A stretch of DNA of 34,233 nt. It comes from Oscillospiraceae bacterium (GTDB lineage Bacteria; Bacillota_A; Clostridia; Oscillospirales; Oscillospiraceae). This document shows positions 8,168 through 15,710 of this stretch, one piece after another (the first letter of the stretch is position 1; each line of letters begins with the position of its first letter). Made by a program: the position numbers and the translations under genes. The notes under the pieces are model-generated. The model saw only the letters and a program-made list of their open reading frames with translations, was not told the origin of the DNA and did no database searches. The DNA lies in assembly GCA_015068055.1 (NCBI GenBank), contig SVLG01000015.1, forward strand, positions 1 through 34,233, read 5' to 3'.

Positions 8168-8734
8168 GTGATCCAAACGGAGGATCAAACCATCATCAAA
8201 CTGTTCCATGAGCGCAGCGAGGAGGCTCTCGCCGCCATGGAGAGAAAATACGGTCGGCTTATGGAGCGAACTGCCTTTGCCATACTGGAAAACCGGCAGG
8301 ACAGCGAAGAAGCCGTAGCGGACAGCTACATGAAGCTCTGGGATGCCATTCCCCCGGCCCACCCCGACTCTCTCTGCGCCTATGCCCTGCGCATTGTGCG
8401 CAACACAGCCCTGAACCGTTTGCAGCATCGGCAGCGGCAGAAGCGGGACGCACGACAGGATGTGCTGCTCTCGGAGCTTGCCGAGTGCCTCAGCGGCGGC
8501 GGGGACCCGGGAGAGCGCATCAACGCCGAGGAAACGCTGACACTCATCAACCGCTGGCTCGCCGGCCTGAAAAAGCACGACCGCCTGCTCTTTACCCGGC
8601 GCTACTTCACGCTCCAGAGTATAGAACGTATTGCCTCCGACATGGGCATGACTCCCAACGCCGTTTCCGTCCGTCTTTGCCGTCTGCGCGCAGCGCTGCG
8701 GCAGGAACTCAGAAAGGAGGACATTTCCGTATGA
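8168..8734 (+). CDS. RNA polymerase sigma-70 family (ECF-like) sigma factor
   Basis: About 188 residues. Region 2 is seen in AFAILENRQDSEEAVADSYM followed by KLWDAIPP and the LCAYALRIVRNTALNRLQ segment. Region 4 has a helix-turn-helix in ERIASDMGMTPNAVSVRLCR. Clostridial relatives begin with M..D..II.LY..RSE..I, so the true N-terminus should lie close to QTEDQTIIKLFHERSEEAL. The GTG at 8168 fits this best but has no ribosome site at proper spacing; GTG 8141 and TTG 8126 are alternatives, and the latter falls inside the terminator. The stop overlaps the start of the next gene by four bases (ATGA), the classic arrangement of a sigma factor with its anti-sigma. The regulon is unknown. Confidence 0.88.
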   Translation: MIQTEDQTIIKLFHERSEEALAAMERKYGRLMERTAFAILENRQDSEEAVADSYMKLWDAIPPAHPDSLCAYALRIVRNTALNRLQHRQRQKRDARQDVLLSELAECLSGGGDPGERINAEETLTLINRWLAGLKKHDRLLFTRRYFTLQSIERIASDMGMTPNAVSVRLCRLRAALRQELRKEDISV

Positions 8735-9804
8735 ACGAACACGAACTGCTGCGGCTTCTGGGCCATATAGACGATCGCTTTGTGGAGGAGCTGGCAGACG
8801 ACCTCTCCCTGTCCTCCGGACACGAAAGGAGTACAACACCCATGAAATTTACCCGCACCCTGCTGATTGCTGCCATCATCACATCCATTCTGGCCCTCAG
8901 CGCCTTCGCCGTAGGCTACAGCATCCATCAGCGCCGCCAGAGCGAGATCAACGACAAACTCGGCGCAGCGGAAAACAGCGTGGCAAGCTATGTGGAGTAC
9001 GCCGCCCCCACCGAGGCCGCTCCCGGACTCATCCTGCTCTCCACCATCCGGGAGGATATTTTCCAGCGGGTCTATGTGAACATAGCCCCGGTGGAACAGG
9101 CACTCATCGAGGGCTACCCCAACGCGGAATCCTTCCACTTCAGCGTGGACGGCCAGCATTGGGGCAGCGCCACGCCGGTGATGAAGCCGGAGCGCAGTCT
9201 CTCCACCCCCGAGGATATCCGCGCCGCCATCCTCGAAGATGCCTATGATGCCGACACAAAGACTCTGACGCTCGAATGTTATATCCCCGCCGAGTATCTG
9301 GAGGCCCAGGGCGGCACAGGCGAACTGATCGTCGCGGCGGTCAGTCCGGAGGAATGGGAAGCCAGCGGAGAAGAAAGTTATGTAAACTACGCAAAGAAAA
9401 ACAACCGGCTCTACGGCCCGGTCAGCGTATCTCTGACGGAGTTGGAAAGCCGCCGCGCGGACTTTTACAACGTCAGCCTTGACGTAAACGGTGAAGAAGT
9501 GACCCTTGTGGGTCTGGAGCTTCGGCCCACGGGTTGCTCTGTTCTTTACAAGGCCCCCACCGCCGAGCGTTACCACTGCACGCGGGAGGGCGAAGCGGAA
9601 TACATTGCTCTTTCGGACGCCATCGTTGGCTCCGCCGTGCTGAACTTTGCCGACGGAAGCTCCATGGAGTTGATTTCTCCCATGAACAGCGACTATGAAA
9701 ACGGCGTTGCCCGGGAAAACTGCAAATGGGTGAAAACCATTGACATCGCAGCCGTGGAAAGTCTCACAATTCTCGGCGAGACGCTGATGCTGACACGGGG
9801 ATAA
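8731..9804 (+). CDS. Probable membrane-bound anti-sigma factor
   Basis: 357 residues. A short cytoplasmic N-terminus (LLRLLGHIDDRFVEELADD) resembles the amphipathic start of proteins that follow this class of sigma factor in Clostridia. One transmembrane helix spans about residues 43-63, and roughly 290 extracytoplasmic residues follow that I do not recognise. The four-base overlap with the sigma gene and the strong GGAGG just upstream indicate coupled translation in near-equal amounts. By analogy the N-terminus would sequester the sigma factor and the outer domain would sense an envelope signal; this is inference. There is no zinc-binding HxxxCxxC anti-sigma motif, so it is not of the ZAS class. 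Confidence 0.68.
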   Translation: MNEHELLRLLGHIDDRFVEELADDLSLSSGHERSTTPMKFTRTLLIAAIITSILALSAFAVGYSIHQRRQSEINDKLGAAENSVASYVEYAAPTEAAPGLILLSTIREDIFQRVYVNIAPVEQALIEGYPNAESFHFSVDGQHWGSATPVMKPERSLSTPEDIRAAILEDAYDADTKTLTLECYIPAEYLEAQGGTGELIVAAVSPEEWEASGEESYVNYAKKNNRLYGPVSVSLTELESRRADFYNVSLDVNGEEVTLVGLELRPTGCSVLYKAPTAERYHCTREGEAEYIALSDAIVGSAVLNFADGSSMELISPMNSDYENGVARENCKWVKTIDIAAVESLTILGETLMLTRG

Positions 9805-9840
9805 AAAGAAGATGAGCCAGGCGGCTCATCTTCTTTTTTA
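9803..9840. terminator. Bidirectional terminator between anti-sigma and aminotransferase
   Basis: A 16-bp near-perfect stem (AAAAAGAAGATGAGCC and its complement, 9803-9818 and 9823-9838) has an AGGC loop. It has T tracts on both strands and serves the convergent genes ending at 9804 and 9838. Confidence 0.93.
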
Positions 9841-10977
9841 TATTCTTCCCGCGTCTTCCAGTTCTTTTACATAGGCTGTGATCTCCCGGAGGCCGGCTTT
9901 CAGGTATTCCGTGTCCCCGAAGCCGTAGCCCAGGCGGAAGCTGTGTTCCAGCTCAAAGCAGTCCCCATGGCAGACCAGCACACTTTTCGTATCGTATAGC
10001 CCCTGGGCAAACTCAATGGCGGGGATGTCAAAGTCGTAGAACAGATACGAGGTGGAACTCATGCTGGGGCAGGCAATGGAGAAGTGCGGGTTTTCCCGGA
10101 CCCACTCCTCCAGCGCCGCGCGGCCCGCGTCGCAGATGGCCTTGTTGCGGCGGTAGAATACGTCCTTGTTCTCCAGCACAATGGCACCCAGCCATTCGTT
10201 GATGGGACCCTCGCAAATGCTGTTGTAGGAACGGTGGTTCATGAGAGTCTCTTTGATGGAGAGGTCCCGGGTAACGATCCAGCCAAGACGCAGCCCCGCC
10301 GAGGAGAAGATCTTGCTGGTGCCGGCGGTGGCGATGCCCTTTTCATACAGGTCACAGATGGAGTACATATACTCCTCGCTGAGTCCCCGGTAGATCTCGT
10401 CGCAGACCACGTAAGCCCCCACGCCCCGGGCAATCTCCACGATCTCCAAAAGCTGTTCCTTTGTCAGGGTATAGCCGGTGGGGTTGGAGGGATTGGCAAG
10501 ATTGATCATCTTCGTCTTTTCGTCCACCGCCGAGCGGAGCGCCGCCATATCAAGGCTGCAGCCCTCCCGCGTACAGCAGCTTACCATACGCACCTCGGCA
10601 CCGATGGCCTCAGGGATGGCGTAATACTGCTGATAGTTGGGCAGGAGACAAACCACATTGTCCCCCGGCTCGCAAAGGGTATAGCAGACGATGGAGTTGG
10701 CACCGGTGCCGCCATGGACGGTGAGAACCATATCTTCGCAGACGGCATCGGTATAGAGTCCGGCAATAGCCTTCTTCAGCCGGGGCATTCCCTCGAAATA
10801 GCCGTAGTGGAGACTCATTTTTTCAATCTCGGCAAAGAGCGCATCCCGGTCGGTGCCGGTGAGCTGCAGCAGTTCCGACACGGTAACGGGCTTGCAGCAG
10901 CTGGAACCCAGATTGTGTTTGGCCTTGTCATCATAGGGGTTGAGCCAGAATTCAATTTTGAACTTACTTATATCCAT
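9838..10977 (-). CDS. PLP-dependent aminotransferase, class I/II
   Basis: 379 residues, fold-type I. Key features are NPSNPTG (substrate/PLP region), CDEIYRG (the Asp that pairs with the PLP ring nitrogen), and TSKIFSSAGLRLGW, where the Lys near residue 222 should form the Schiff base. The N-terminus (KFKIEFWLNPYDD) is shared with a subgroup of uncertain specificity. Its start follows AAGGAGG, 12 bases after the stop of the ornithine cyclodeaminase-family gene, so the two form one unit. The partnership suggests interconversion of an amino acid and its keto or imino acid, but the substrate cannot be read from sequence. An aspartate/aromatic aminotransferase activity is the default alternative. 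Confidence 0.88.
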   Translation of the reverse strand: MDISKFKIEFWLNPYDDKAKHNLGSSCCKPVTVSELLQLTGTDRDALFAEIEKMSLHYGYFEGMPRLKKAIAGLYTDAVCEDMVLTVHGGTGANSIVCYTLCEPGDNVVCLLPNYQQYYAIPEAIGAEVRMVSCCTREGCSLDMAALRSAVDEKTKMINLANPSNPTGYTLTKEQLLEIVEIARGVGAYVVCDEIYRGLSEEYMYSICDLYEKGIATAGTSKIFSSAGLRLGWIVTRDLSIKETLMNHRSYNSICEGPINEWLGAIVLENKDVFYRRNKAICDAGRAALEEWVRENPHFSIACPSMSSTSYLFYDFDIPAIEFAQGLYDTKSVLVCHGDCFELEHSFRLGYGFGDTEYLKAGLREITAYVKELEDAGRI

Positions 10978-10989
10978 GGTTAAACCTCC

Positions 10990-12006
10990 TTAAATATCGG
11001 CGAACACGCCCAGTTTCTTTTCTCTGGCCAGTTCCACCGCCCGCTTGCCGGTAACCAGATCCAGCAGGGCAAGGCCGGTGGCATCGAAAATGGTGATCTG
11101 CTCATCGTCGGTACGGCCGGGGATCTCTCCGTTCAGCACCTGACCCAGCTCACCGGCCACATCCTCGCTGCGGATATAACCGCCGCGGATAGCCAGTTCC
11201 ATCTCTCCTACCCGAACACACTGAGCGAGGTCATCGGCAAAGACACGGGCTCCCACAAAAATAGCCGGGTCGATCTCCTCCTTGCCCTCCATGTCCGCGC
11301 CAATGCAGCTGAGATGCGTTCCCGGACGCAGCCACTCTTTTTTAATAAGAGGCTCACGGGAGGGACTCGCGGTAATGATCACATCGCTCTCGCCCACGGC
11401 GGTGGCAAGGTCACTGACCGGCTCAAAGCGGATGCCGCTGACATCCAGATGGAAGTCCTCACGAAGCTGGGCTGCACAGCCCACTGCAAAGGCCTCCGCC
11501 TTGGCATATGTGTGAGGGCTTGCCAGCAGCACACGCTTCAGCTGCGGCATGGTGATCAGCGAAGCAGCAATCTGAAAAATGGACTGCTTGCCGCAGCCGA
11601 GGATCAACAGCGTTTCGCTGTCCGGCCGGGCCAGGGTTGCAGCGCCCAAGGCCCCGGCAGCGCCGGTGCGCATACAGGTGATGTAAGAGGCATCCATGAC
11701 TCCCAGGGGGATGCCGGTGGTAGAGTCAAAAAACATGAGCATGCCGTTGAATCCGGGCAGGCCCTGCTCCGCATTATGGGGAAAATTGTTGAGCATCTTC
11801 AGTCCGTGCACCTGTTCGCTGCCGAAAACCGCACCGGAGCGAATGTCCATGACAGCGCCGTGTTCCTCAAAGTGGTGGGATACCAGAGGCCACACCGCCG
11901 TCTGGCGGCGGGCCTTGCTGCGGTAAGCCTCTGCCACCCCCTCTATGACCCTGGGCATTTCCAGCACCGCCCTGAGATCCTTGCGGCCCAGTATGATAAC
12001 TTCCAT
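10990..12006 (-). CDS. Ornithine cyclodeaminase/mu-crystallin family protein
   Basis: 338 residues, the family's usual length. A Rossmann motif for NAD(P) lies in LLILGCGKQSIFQ. The substrate-carboxylate Arg lies in the conserved CMRTGAAGALGAATLA segment. The Asp-containing IGADMEGKEEIDP and the IFDATGLALLDL segment correspond to the cyclodeaminase active-site regions. Members include ornithine cyclodeaminase, archaeal alanine dehydrogenase, ketimine reductase and opine-type dehydrogenases, so the exact reaction is open. The neighbouring aminotransferase could make or consume the cyclic imine or keto acid. The start follows AGGAGG. A strong terminator lies directly upstream, so its transcription source is unclear. 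Confidence 0.86.
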   Translation of the reverse strand: MEVIILGRKDLRAVLEMPRVIEGVAEAYRSKARRQTAVWPLVSHHFEEHGAVMDIRSGAVFGSEQVHGLKMLNNFPHNAEQGLPGFNGMLMFFDSTTGIPLGVMDASYITCMRTGAAGALGAATLARPDSETLLILGCGKQSIFQIAASLITMPQLKRVLLASPHTYAKAEAFAVGCAAQLREDFHLDVSGIRFEPVSDLATAVGESDVIITASPSREPLIKKEWLRPGTHLSCIGADMEGKEEIDPAIFVGARVFADDLAQCVRVGEMELAIRGGYIRSEDVAGELGQVLNGEIPGRTDDEQITIFDATGLALLDLVTGKRAVELAREKKLGVFADI

Positions 12007-12020
12007 AAAAATGACCTCCT

Positions 12021-12058
12021 TTTAAAAATACCGCGAAGCATGATGCTTCGCGGTATTA
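12021..12058 (-). terminator. Terminator of nagB (or attenuator of the OCD operon)
   Basis: A 14-bp perfect stem (AATACCGCGAAGCA at 12027-12040 with its complement at 12044-12057) is followed on the minus strand by TTTTTAAAA. It lies 10 bases after the nagB stop and just before the ribosome site of the next gene at 12006. Confidence 0.9.
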
Positions 12059-12067
12059 ACGCATATC

Positions 12068-12781
12068 TCAGAGCAGCGCGGCAGCAGCCTCGTCCAGATA
12101 CACCTCCACAAAGGGGTGGAGCTGCAGGATGGAGGCGGGGACATCGGTGGTGACGGGGCCCTTGATCATATCCCGGACGATCTCCGCCTTGTTCTTGCCG
12201 ATGGCAATCAGGATGATGCTGCGGGCATTCATCACGGTTTTGATGCCCATGGTAACGGCATGGGTGGGCACCTCGTCGATGGAGTGGAAGAATCGGGCGT
12301 TTACCTCACGGGTGCTGGGATGGAGTTCCACCACATGGGTGATGCTGTCCCAGGGGGTGCCGGGCTCGTTGAAGCCGATGTGGCCGTCCACACCGATGCC
12401 AAGAAGCTGCAGATCAATGCCGCCGGCCGCCGCAATTTCCTCATCATAAGCCGCCGCGGCAGAGGTGTCAATGCCGTCGGGGACACGGGTGTTGTTGATA
12501 TCGATGTCAATGTGCTTAAAGAGGTTCTCGTTCATGAAGTAACGGTAGCTCTGGTCGTGGCTGCCGTCCAGACCCACATACTCGTCCAGATTGAAGCTTC
12601 GGGCCTTGGCAAAGGAGATCTCTCCGTCCTTACAGAGACGGACAAGCTCTGCATACAGCCCCAGAGGCGTAGAACCGGTGGCTCCGCCAAGAATGGCGTC
12701 GGGCTTTTCCTTCAACAGCTCCACATAGCGCTGGGCGGCCCGGACAGCAATGTTCTTCTCGGAATCGATGATGATTTTCAT
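12068..12781 (-). CDS. nagB: Glucosamine-6-phosphate deaminase
   Basis: 237 residues, the compact Gram-positive size. It converts glucosamine-6-phosphate to fructose-6-phosphate and ammonia, feeding amino sugars into glycolysis. GGATGSTPLGLY (phosphate loop), SFNLDEYVGL with the catalytic Asp, and LLGIGVDGHIGFNEPG with the catalytic His region are all intact. The start follows a GGAGCATCGCCT segment that holds the ribosome site. No nagA or PTS gene is adjacent. It is driven from a consensus promoter at 12811-12839 and ends at the hairpin at 12021-12058. The divergent neighbour is the LysR-type DNA-binding protein at 12944. Confidence 0.96.
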   Translation of the reverse strand: MKIIIDSEKNIAVRAAQRYVELLKEKPDAILGGATGSTPLGLYAELVRLCKDGEISFAKARSFNLDEYVGLDGSHDQSYRYFMNENLFKHIDIDINNTRVPDGIDTSAAAAYDEEIAAAGGIDLQLLGIGVDGHIGFNEPGTPWDSITHVVELHPSTREVNARFFHSIDEVPTHAVTMGIKTVMNARSIILIAIGKNKAEIVRDMIKGPVTTDVPASILQLHPFVEVYLDEAAAALL

Positions 12782-12810
12782 AGGCGATGCTCCTTTCCCT
12801 AAACGTTTTG

Positions 12811-12839
12811 ATTATACTTTTTCATGGCTTTCGTGTCAA
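12811..12839 (-). promoter_or_regulatory. Consensus promoter of nagB
   Basis: On the minus strand, TTGACA (12834-12839) and TATAAT (12811-12816) are separated by 17 bp, a perfect sigma-A match. An AAACGTTT palindrome at 12801-12808 covers the expected transcription start. It resembles the core of LacI/CcpA-type operators, but the outer bases do not fit a full cre site. Confidence 0.9.
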
Positions 12840-12887
12840 CGCCCGGTTGCACCGATGCAGAAAAAATTTTGCCGGGTATGCTTCATA

Positions 12888-12916
12888 TTGCAATACGTCC
12901 TGTCCGATGCTACCAT
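12888..12916 (+). promoter_or_regulatory. Possible promoter of the LysR-type gene
   Basis: TTGCAA (12888-12893) and TACCAT (12911-12916) are spaced 17 bp. The -10 is weak. An ATTGCAAT palindrome overlaps the -35 and could be an autoregulatory site. Confidence 0.4.
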
Positions 12917-12943
12917 AACCACAGCATGTAAGGAGGTGCGGTC

Positions 12944-13228
12944 ATGACAATCAAACAACTTGAATACTTTATGGCTGTCGCCCGCACGCTGAGCTTCACA
13001 GATGCCGCCGCGGAACTTTTTATCAGCCAGCCTGCACTCAGCCGCAGCATCGCCTCTCTGGAAAATGAATTGGGCGTTCCGCTGCTGACCCGCAGCCACC
13101 ACAACGTAGCTCTGACTCCTGCCGGCACTCTGCTGGCTTCGGAACTTCCCAATCTCCGCAAAGAGCTGGAGCGTATCACCATGCTGGTATGCCAGACGAA
13201 AACGGAAAGCATGGAATGCAAAAATTGA
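12944..13228 (+). CDS. Stand-alone LysR-type winged-helix DNA-binding protein
   Basis: Only 94 residues, against about 300 for a normal LysR-type regulator. It contains the complete N-terminal winged helix-turn-helix (LEYFMAVARTLSFTDAAAEL then FISQPALSRSIASLE) and the start of the linker helix (LLASELPNLRKELERITMLV). It then stops, with no effector-binding domain. A strong AAGGAGG site sits upstream, and the reading frame is intact in the conserved part. Downstream sequence shows no remnant of the sensor domain; a new promoter and gene follow within 60 bases. It could be a functional mini-regulator dimerising through the linker helix, or an old truncation. It is divergent from nagB. Confidence 0.8.
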   Translation: MTIKQLEYFMAVARTLSFTDAAAELFISQPALSRSIASLENELGVPLLTRSHHNVALTPAGTLLASELPNLRKELERITMLVCQTKTESMECKN

Positions 13229-13240
13229 AACGGATAAGAA

Positions 13241-13281
13241 ACCTGGCTGCGCTTGCATAGCGCAGCCAAGTTCGTTATAAT
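13241..13281 (+). promoter_or_regulatory. Hairpin with embedded promoter before gene 13288
   Basis: A 9-bp stem (TGGCTGCGC / GCGCAGCCA) has the -35 TTGCAT (13253-13258) starting in its loop. The -10 TATAAT is at 13276-13281, with 17-bp spacing. The expected transcription start falls on or beside the ATG at 13288. The hairpin lacks a T tract, so it is not a standard terminator. Confidence 0.75.
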
Positions 13282-13287
13282 GGCAGC

Positions 13288-13941
13288 ATGGAAACAAAAG
13301 AGAAAAAAGAGAACAGAAGAAAACTGGCCGCTGCCGGCACCGCTGTGGTTACGGCGGGTGCGCTGATGGTAAGCGGGCTTTTCGGCGAACCGGCGGAGAT
13401 TATGGAGGAAGACGCAGCCGAGGGCATCGTGGACACAGAGGTCATGGAGGAAGGCAGCGAAGAAAACGGCGAGGAGCGCCGTGGCCTTCGTCAGCGGCTC
13501 CGTGAGCGCATTCTCGCCCTGCCCATGGTACTGCGCCTTACGGTGATACTGCCGCTGTGGGGGCTTGGCTGGGGACTTATGCAGCTGCTGCCGCTCTTTA
13601 TAAGACCGCTGGGTCTGGGTGCCGCCATGATGGGTGCCGCCGCAGGGGCAGCAAAGCTGCTCCGACCGGATTTGCCGCTGAAAACGCTGTTTCGTCGAAG
13701 AAGCTTTGGCATTGCGCTGCTGGCGGTGGGGCTCCTTTATGCCGCGAACGCCCTGCTGCCCCTTGTATGGGAGAACTACGAGCGTTTTTCCATGCTTGTC
13801 AGCGCCGCGCTGACGCTCGGCGGCGGTACCGTCCTCTTATGGCCTTACGCCCGAAACATAGAAGAACCACCCCGGGAAGAAACCATGGCGGAAGCCCGCC
13901 GCCACGTTCTTGCTATGGCGGACGAGGCCGGAAAACACTAA
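13288..13941 (+). CDS. Membrane protein of unknown function
   Basis: 217 residues that I do not recognise. A charged N-terminus is followed by a hydrophobic segment (about 15-31), an acidic stretch rich in Glu (about 34-66), an Arg-rich patch, and three further hydrophobic segments (about 76-115, 141-160 and 167-185). The C-terminus is charged. No Shine-Dalgarno sequence precedes the ATG, and the promoter -10 lies only six bases upstream, so translation may be leaderless. Internal ATGs further on also lack good ribosome sites. Base composition is like the neighbours. The next gene follows after 63 bases with its own weak promoter. Confidence 0.7.
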   Translation: METKEKKENRRKLAAAGTAVVTAGALMVSGLFGEPAEIMEEDAAEGIVDTEVMEEGSEENGEERRGLRQRLRERILALPMVLRLTVILPLWGLGWGLMQLLPLFIRPLGLGAAMMGAAAGAAKLLRPDLPLKTLFRRRSFGIALLAVGLLYAANALLPLVWENYERFSMLVSAALTLGGGTVLLWPYARNIEEPPREETMAEARRHVLAMADEAGKH

Positions 13942-13947
13942 AGCCCC

Positions 13948-13976
13948 TTTACTTGCCGTATAAAAACGTGTAAAAT
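13948..13976 (+). promoter_or_regulatory. Possible promoter of gene 14005
   Basis: TTTACT (13948-13953) and TAAAAT (13971-13976) are spaced 17 bp. The -35 matches the consensus at four of six positions. Confidence 0.5.
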
Positions 13977-14004
13977 AGTCTCATCAAATCCGGAGGCCGT
14001 TATT

Positions 14005-15699
14005 ATGACTAAAGCCAAACACCACGGCGGAAAGTTCGCCGTCATCCTTTTGCTCGTCGCCGTCGTTCTGCTGGCGGGTGCATTCTTCGTGCTGCGCTCC
14101 CTCTATGTCCGGCTGGACGGGGAGTTTATCCGCCGGGATACCGCCGAACATACGCTCTCCACCGTGGATATGAACGCGCTGCTGAAACTGGAAAACCCCA
14201 CGCTGCTGGATCTGCGCGGAGCCGCGTTGAACCCGGAGGACTATGATATTCTGGCCGAAGCCTTCCCCGACTGCCGCATCCGCTGGAGCGTACCACTGAG
14301 CAGCGGCGCTTACGATAACGAAGGCGAAGCGCTTTCTCTCCCCTCCTATGCCGCCGGTGATGCCGAGCTTCTGCGGTATTTCCCCAATCTCAAAACCATT
14401 GGGGCTGAGGGACTGGACAACTGGCAGGATCTCCGGGCGCTGGACGCTGCCCTGCCCGACTGCGACGTGAGCTGGACGGTGCCGTTGGATGGTGAGCACA
14501 TTCTCCCCAATGTAACCACCCTCTCCCTCAGCGCCAATGTGAGCGCACAGGAGTTGGAGGAAAAGCTGGTCTGCTTCCCCGCACTTACGGAAGTGACCGT
14601 GGCAGGCGACGGACTCAGTACCGAGGAAAAGCTGTCTGTCAAAACGGCCCACCCGGACATCCACTTCAACTGGGACATCAACTACGGCGGAAAGACCTAT
14701 AAGAGCGGCGAGACCGCTATCGACCTTTCCGGCAGCAGCGTGGATCTGCAGGAGCTGCTGCGCGTTGCCCCCCTCTTTGACGGTGTAAGCACGCTGGATA
14801 TGAGCGGCTGCGGCTTTACCAACGAGCAGATGCGTGCCGTGATGGATGCCTTCCCCAACGCCGAAGTTCTTTGGGACTTCAGCATTTACGGCGTGAATGT
14901 CACCAGCCTCGACGAGGAAGTGGATCTCTCCGGCATCCAGATCGCTGACACCAGTGAGATCGAGAACGCCCTGCCGTTCATGCCGAGGCTGAAGAAGGTC
15001 ATCATGAGCGACTGCGGCATCGGCGACGAGGACATGGATGCCCTCAACAAGCGGCATGAAGACGTGCGTTTTGTATGGACGGTCTACTTCGGCAAGATGA
15101 TCAACGACCAGATGTACTCTCTGCGCACCGACACCGACCACTTCATCTCCTCTTTGCACTTCGGCTTCGAGTCTGACCGGCAGGATTTGAATGACGAAAC
15201 GGTCCAGCCCCTGAAGTACTGCACCGATATCGTGGCGCTGGATCTGGGCCACCAGCACTTCACCAATCTGGACTTCATCCGGGATATGAAGAAGCTGCGT
15301 TACCTCATCACCGCCGACGGCAATGTGGAGGACATCTCCGTCCTCACCGAGCTGCCCGAACTCTATTTCGCTGAGCTGTTCCTCTGCCCCATCAAGGACT
15401 TCTCCCCTCTGCTGGAGTGCGAAAACCTCCGCCATCTGAACATCTGCCACTGCTGGCCCGAGGATATGGAGGTCATCAAGCAGCTTGATCAGCTGGAGCG
15501 GCTCTGGTTCATGAGCGCCGCTCTGACCTATCAGGATATCATTGATATCCGCGAGGCGCTGCCCGATGTGGAGCTGCAGCTGGGTATGCAGGGCACCGCC
15601 ACCGGCGGTACCTGGCGCTACGTGGACGCCTATTACGAAATGCGTGACATTCTCGGCGCCTACTATATGGCCGGCGGTACCGAAGCCCCCAAGGAATAA
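14005..15699 (+). CDS. Membrane-anchored leucine-rich-repeat-like protein
   Basis: 564 residues. One transmembrane segment near residues 11-31 is followed by a large extracellular region. The body holds a repeated motif in which a helix ends in A-F/L-P-D/N, then a strand of the form C-R-I-R-W-S-V. Copies lie near residues 87, 150, 216, 283, 352 and 519, with the first five spaced about 66 residues apart. Between residues about 390 and 510, more regular LRR units appear (IVALDLGHQHFTNLDFIRDM, LYFAELFLCPIKDFSPLLE, LRHLNICHCWPEDMEVIKQL). LRR domains bind proteins or glycans, and no enzymatic motif is visible. A CGGAGG ribosome site precedes the start and a strong terminator follows, so it is monocistronic or last in the transcript. 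Confidence 0.75.
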   Translation: MTKAKHHGGKFAVILLLVAVVLLAGAFFVLRSLYVRLDGEFIRRDTAEHTLSTVDMNALLKLENPTLLDLRGAALNPEDYDILAEAFPDCRIRWSVPLSSGAYDNEGEALSLPSYAAGDAELLRYFPNLKTIGAEGLDNWQDLRALDAALPDCDVSWTVPLDGEHILPNVTTLSLSANVSAQELEEKLVCFPALTEVTVAGDGLSTEEKLSVKTAHPDIHFNWDINYGGKTYKSGETAIDLSGSSVDLQELLRVAPLFDGVSTLDMSGCGFTNEQMRAVMDAFPNAEVLWDFSIYGVNVTSLDEEVDLSGIQIADTSEIENALPFMPRLKKVIMSDCGIGDEDMDALNKRHEDVRFVWTVYFGKMINDQMYSLRTDTDHFISSLHFGFESDRQDLNDETVQPLKYCTDIVALDLGHQHFTNLDFIRDMKKLRYLITADGNVEDISVLTELPELYFAELFLCPIKDFSPLLECENLRHLNICHCWPEDMEVIKQLDQLERLWFMSAALTYQDIIDIREALPDVELQLGMQGTATGGTWRYVDAYYEMRDILGAYYMAGGTEAPKE

Positions 15700-15710
15700 C
15701 AATATACACC

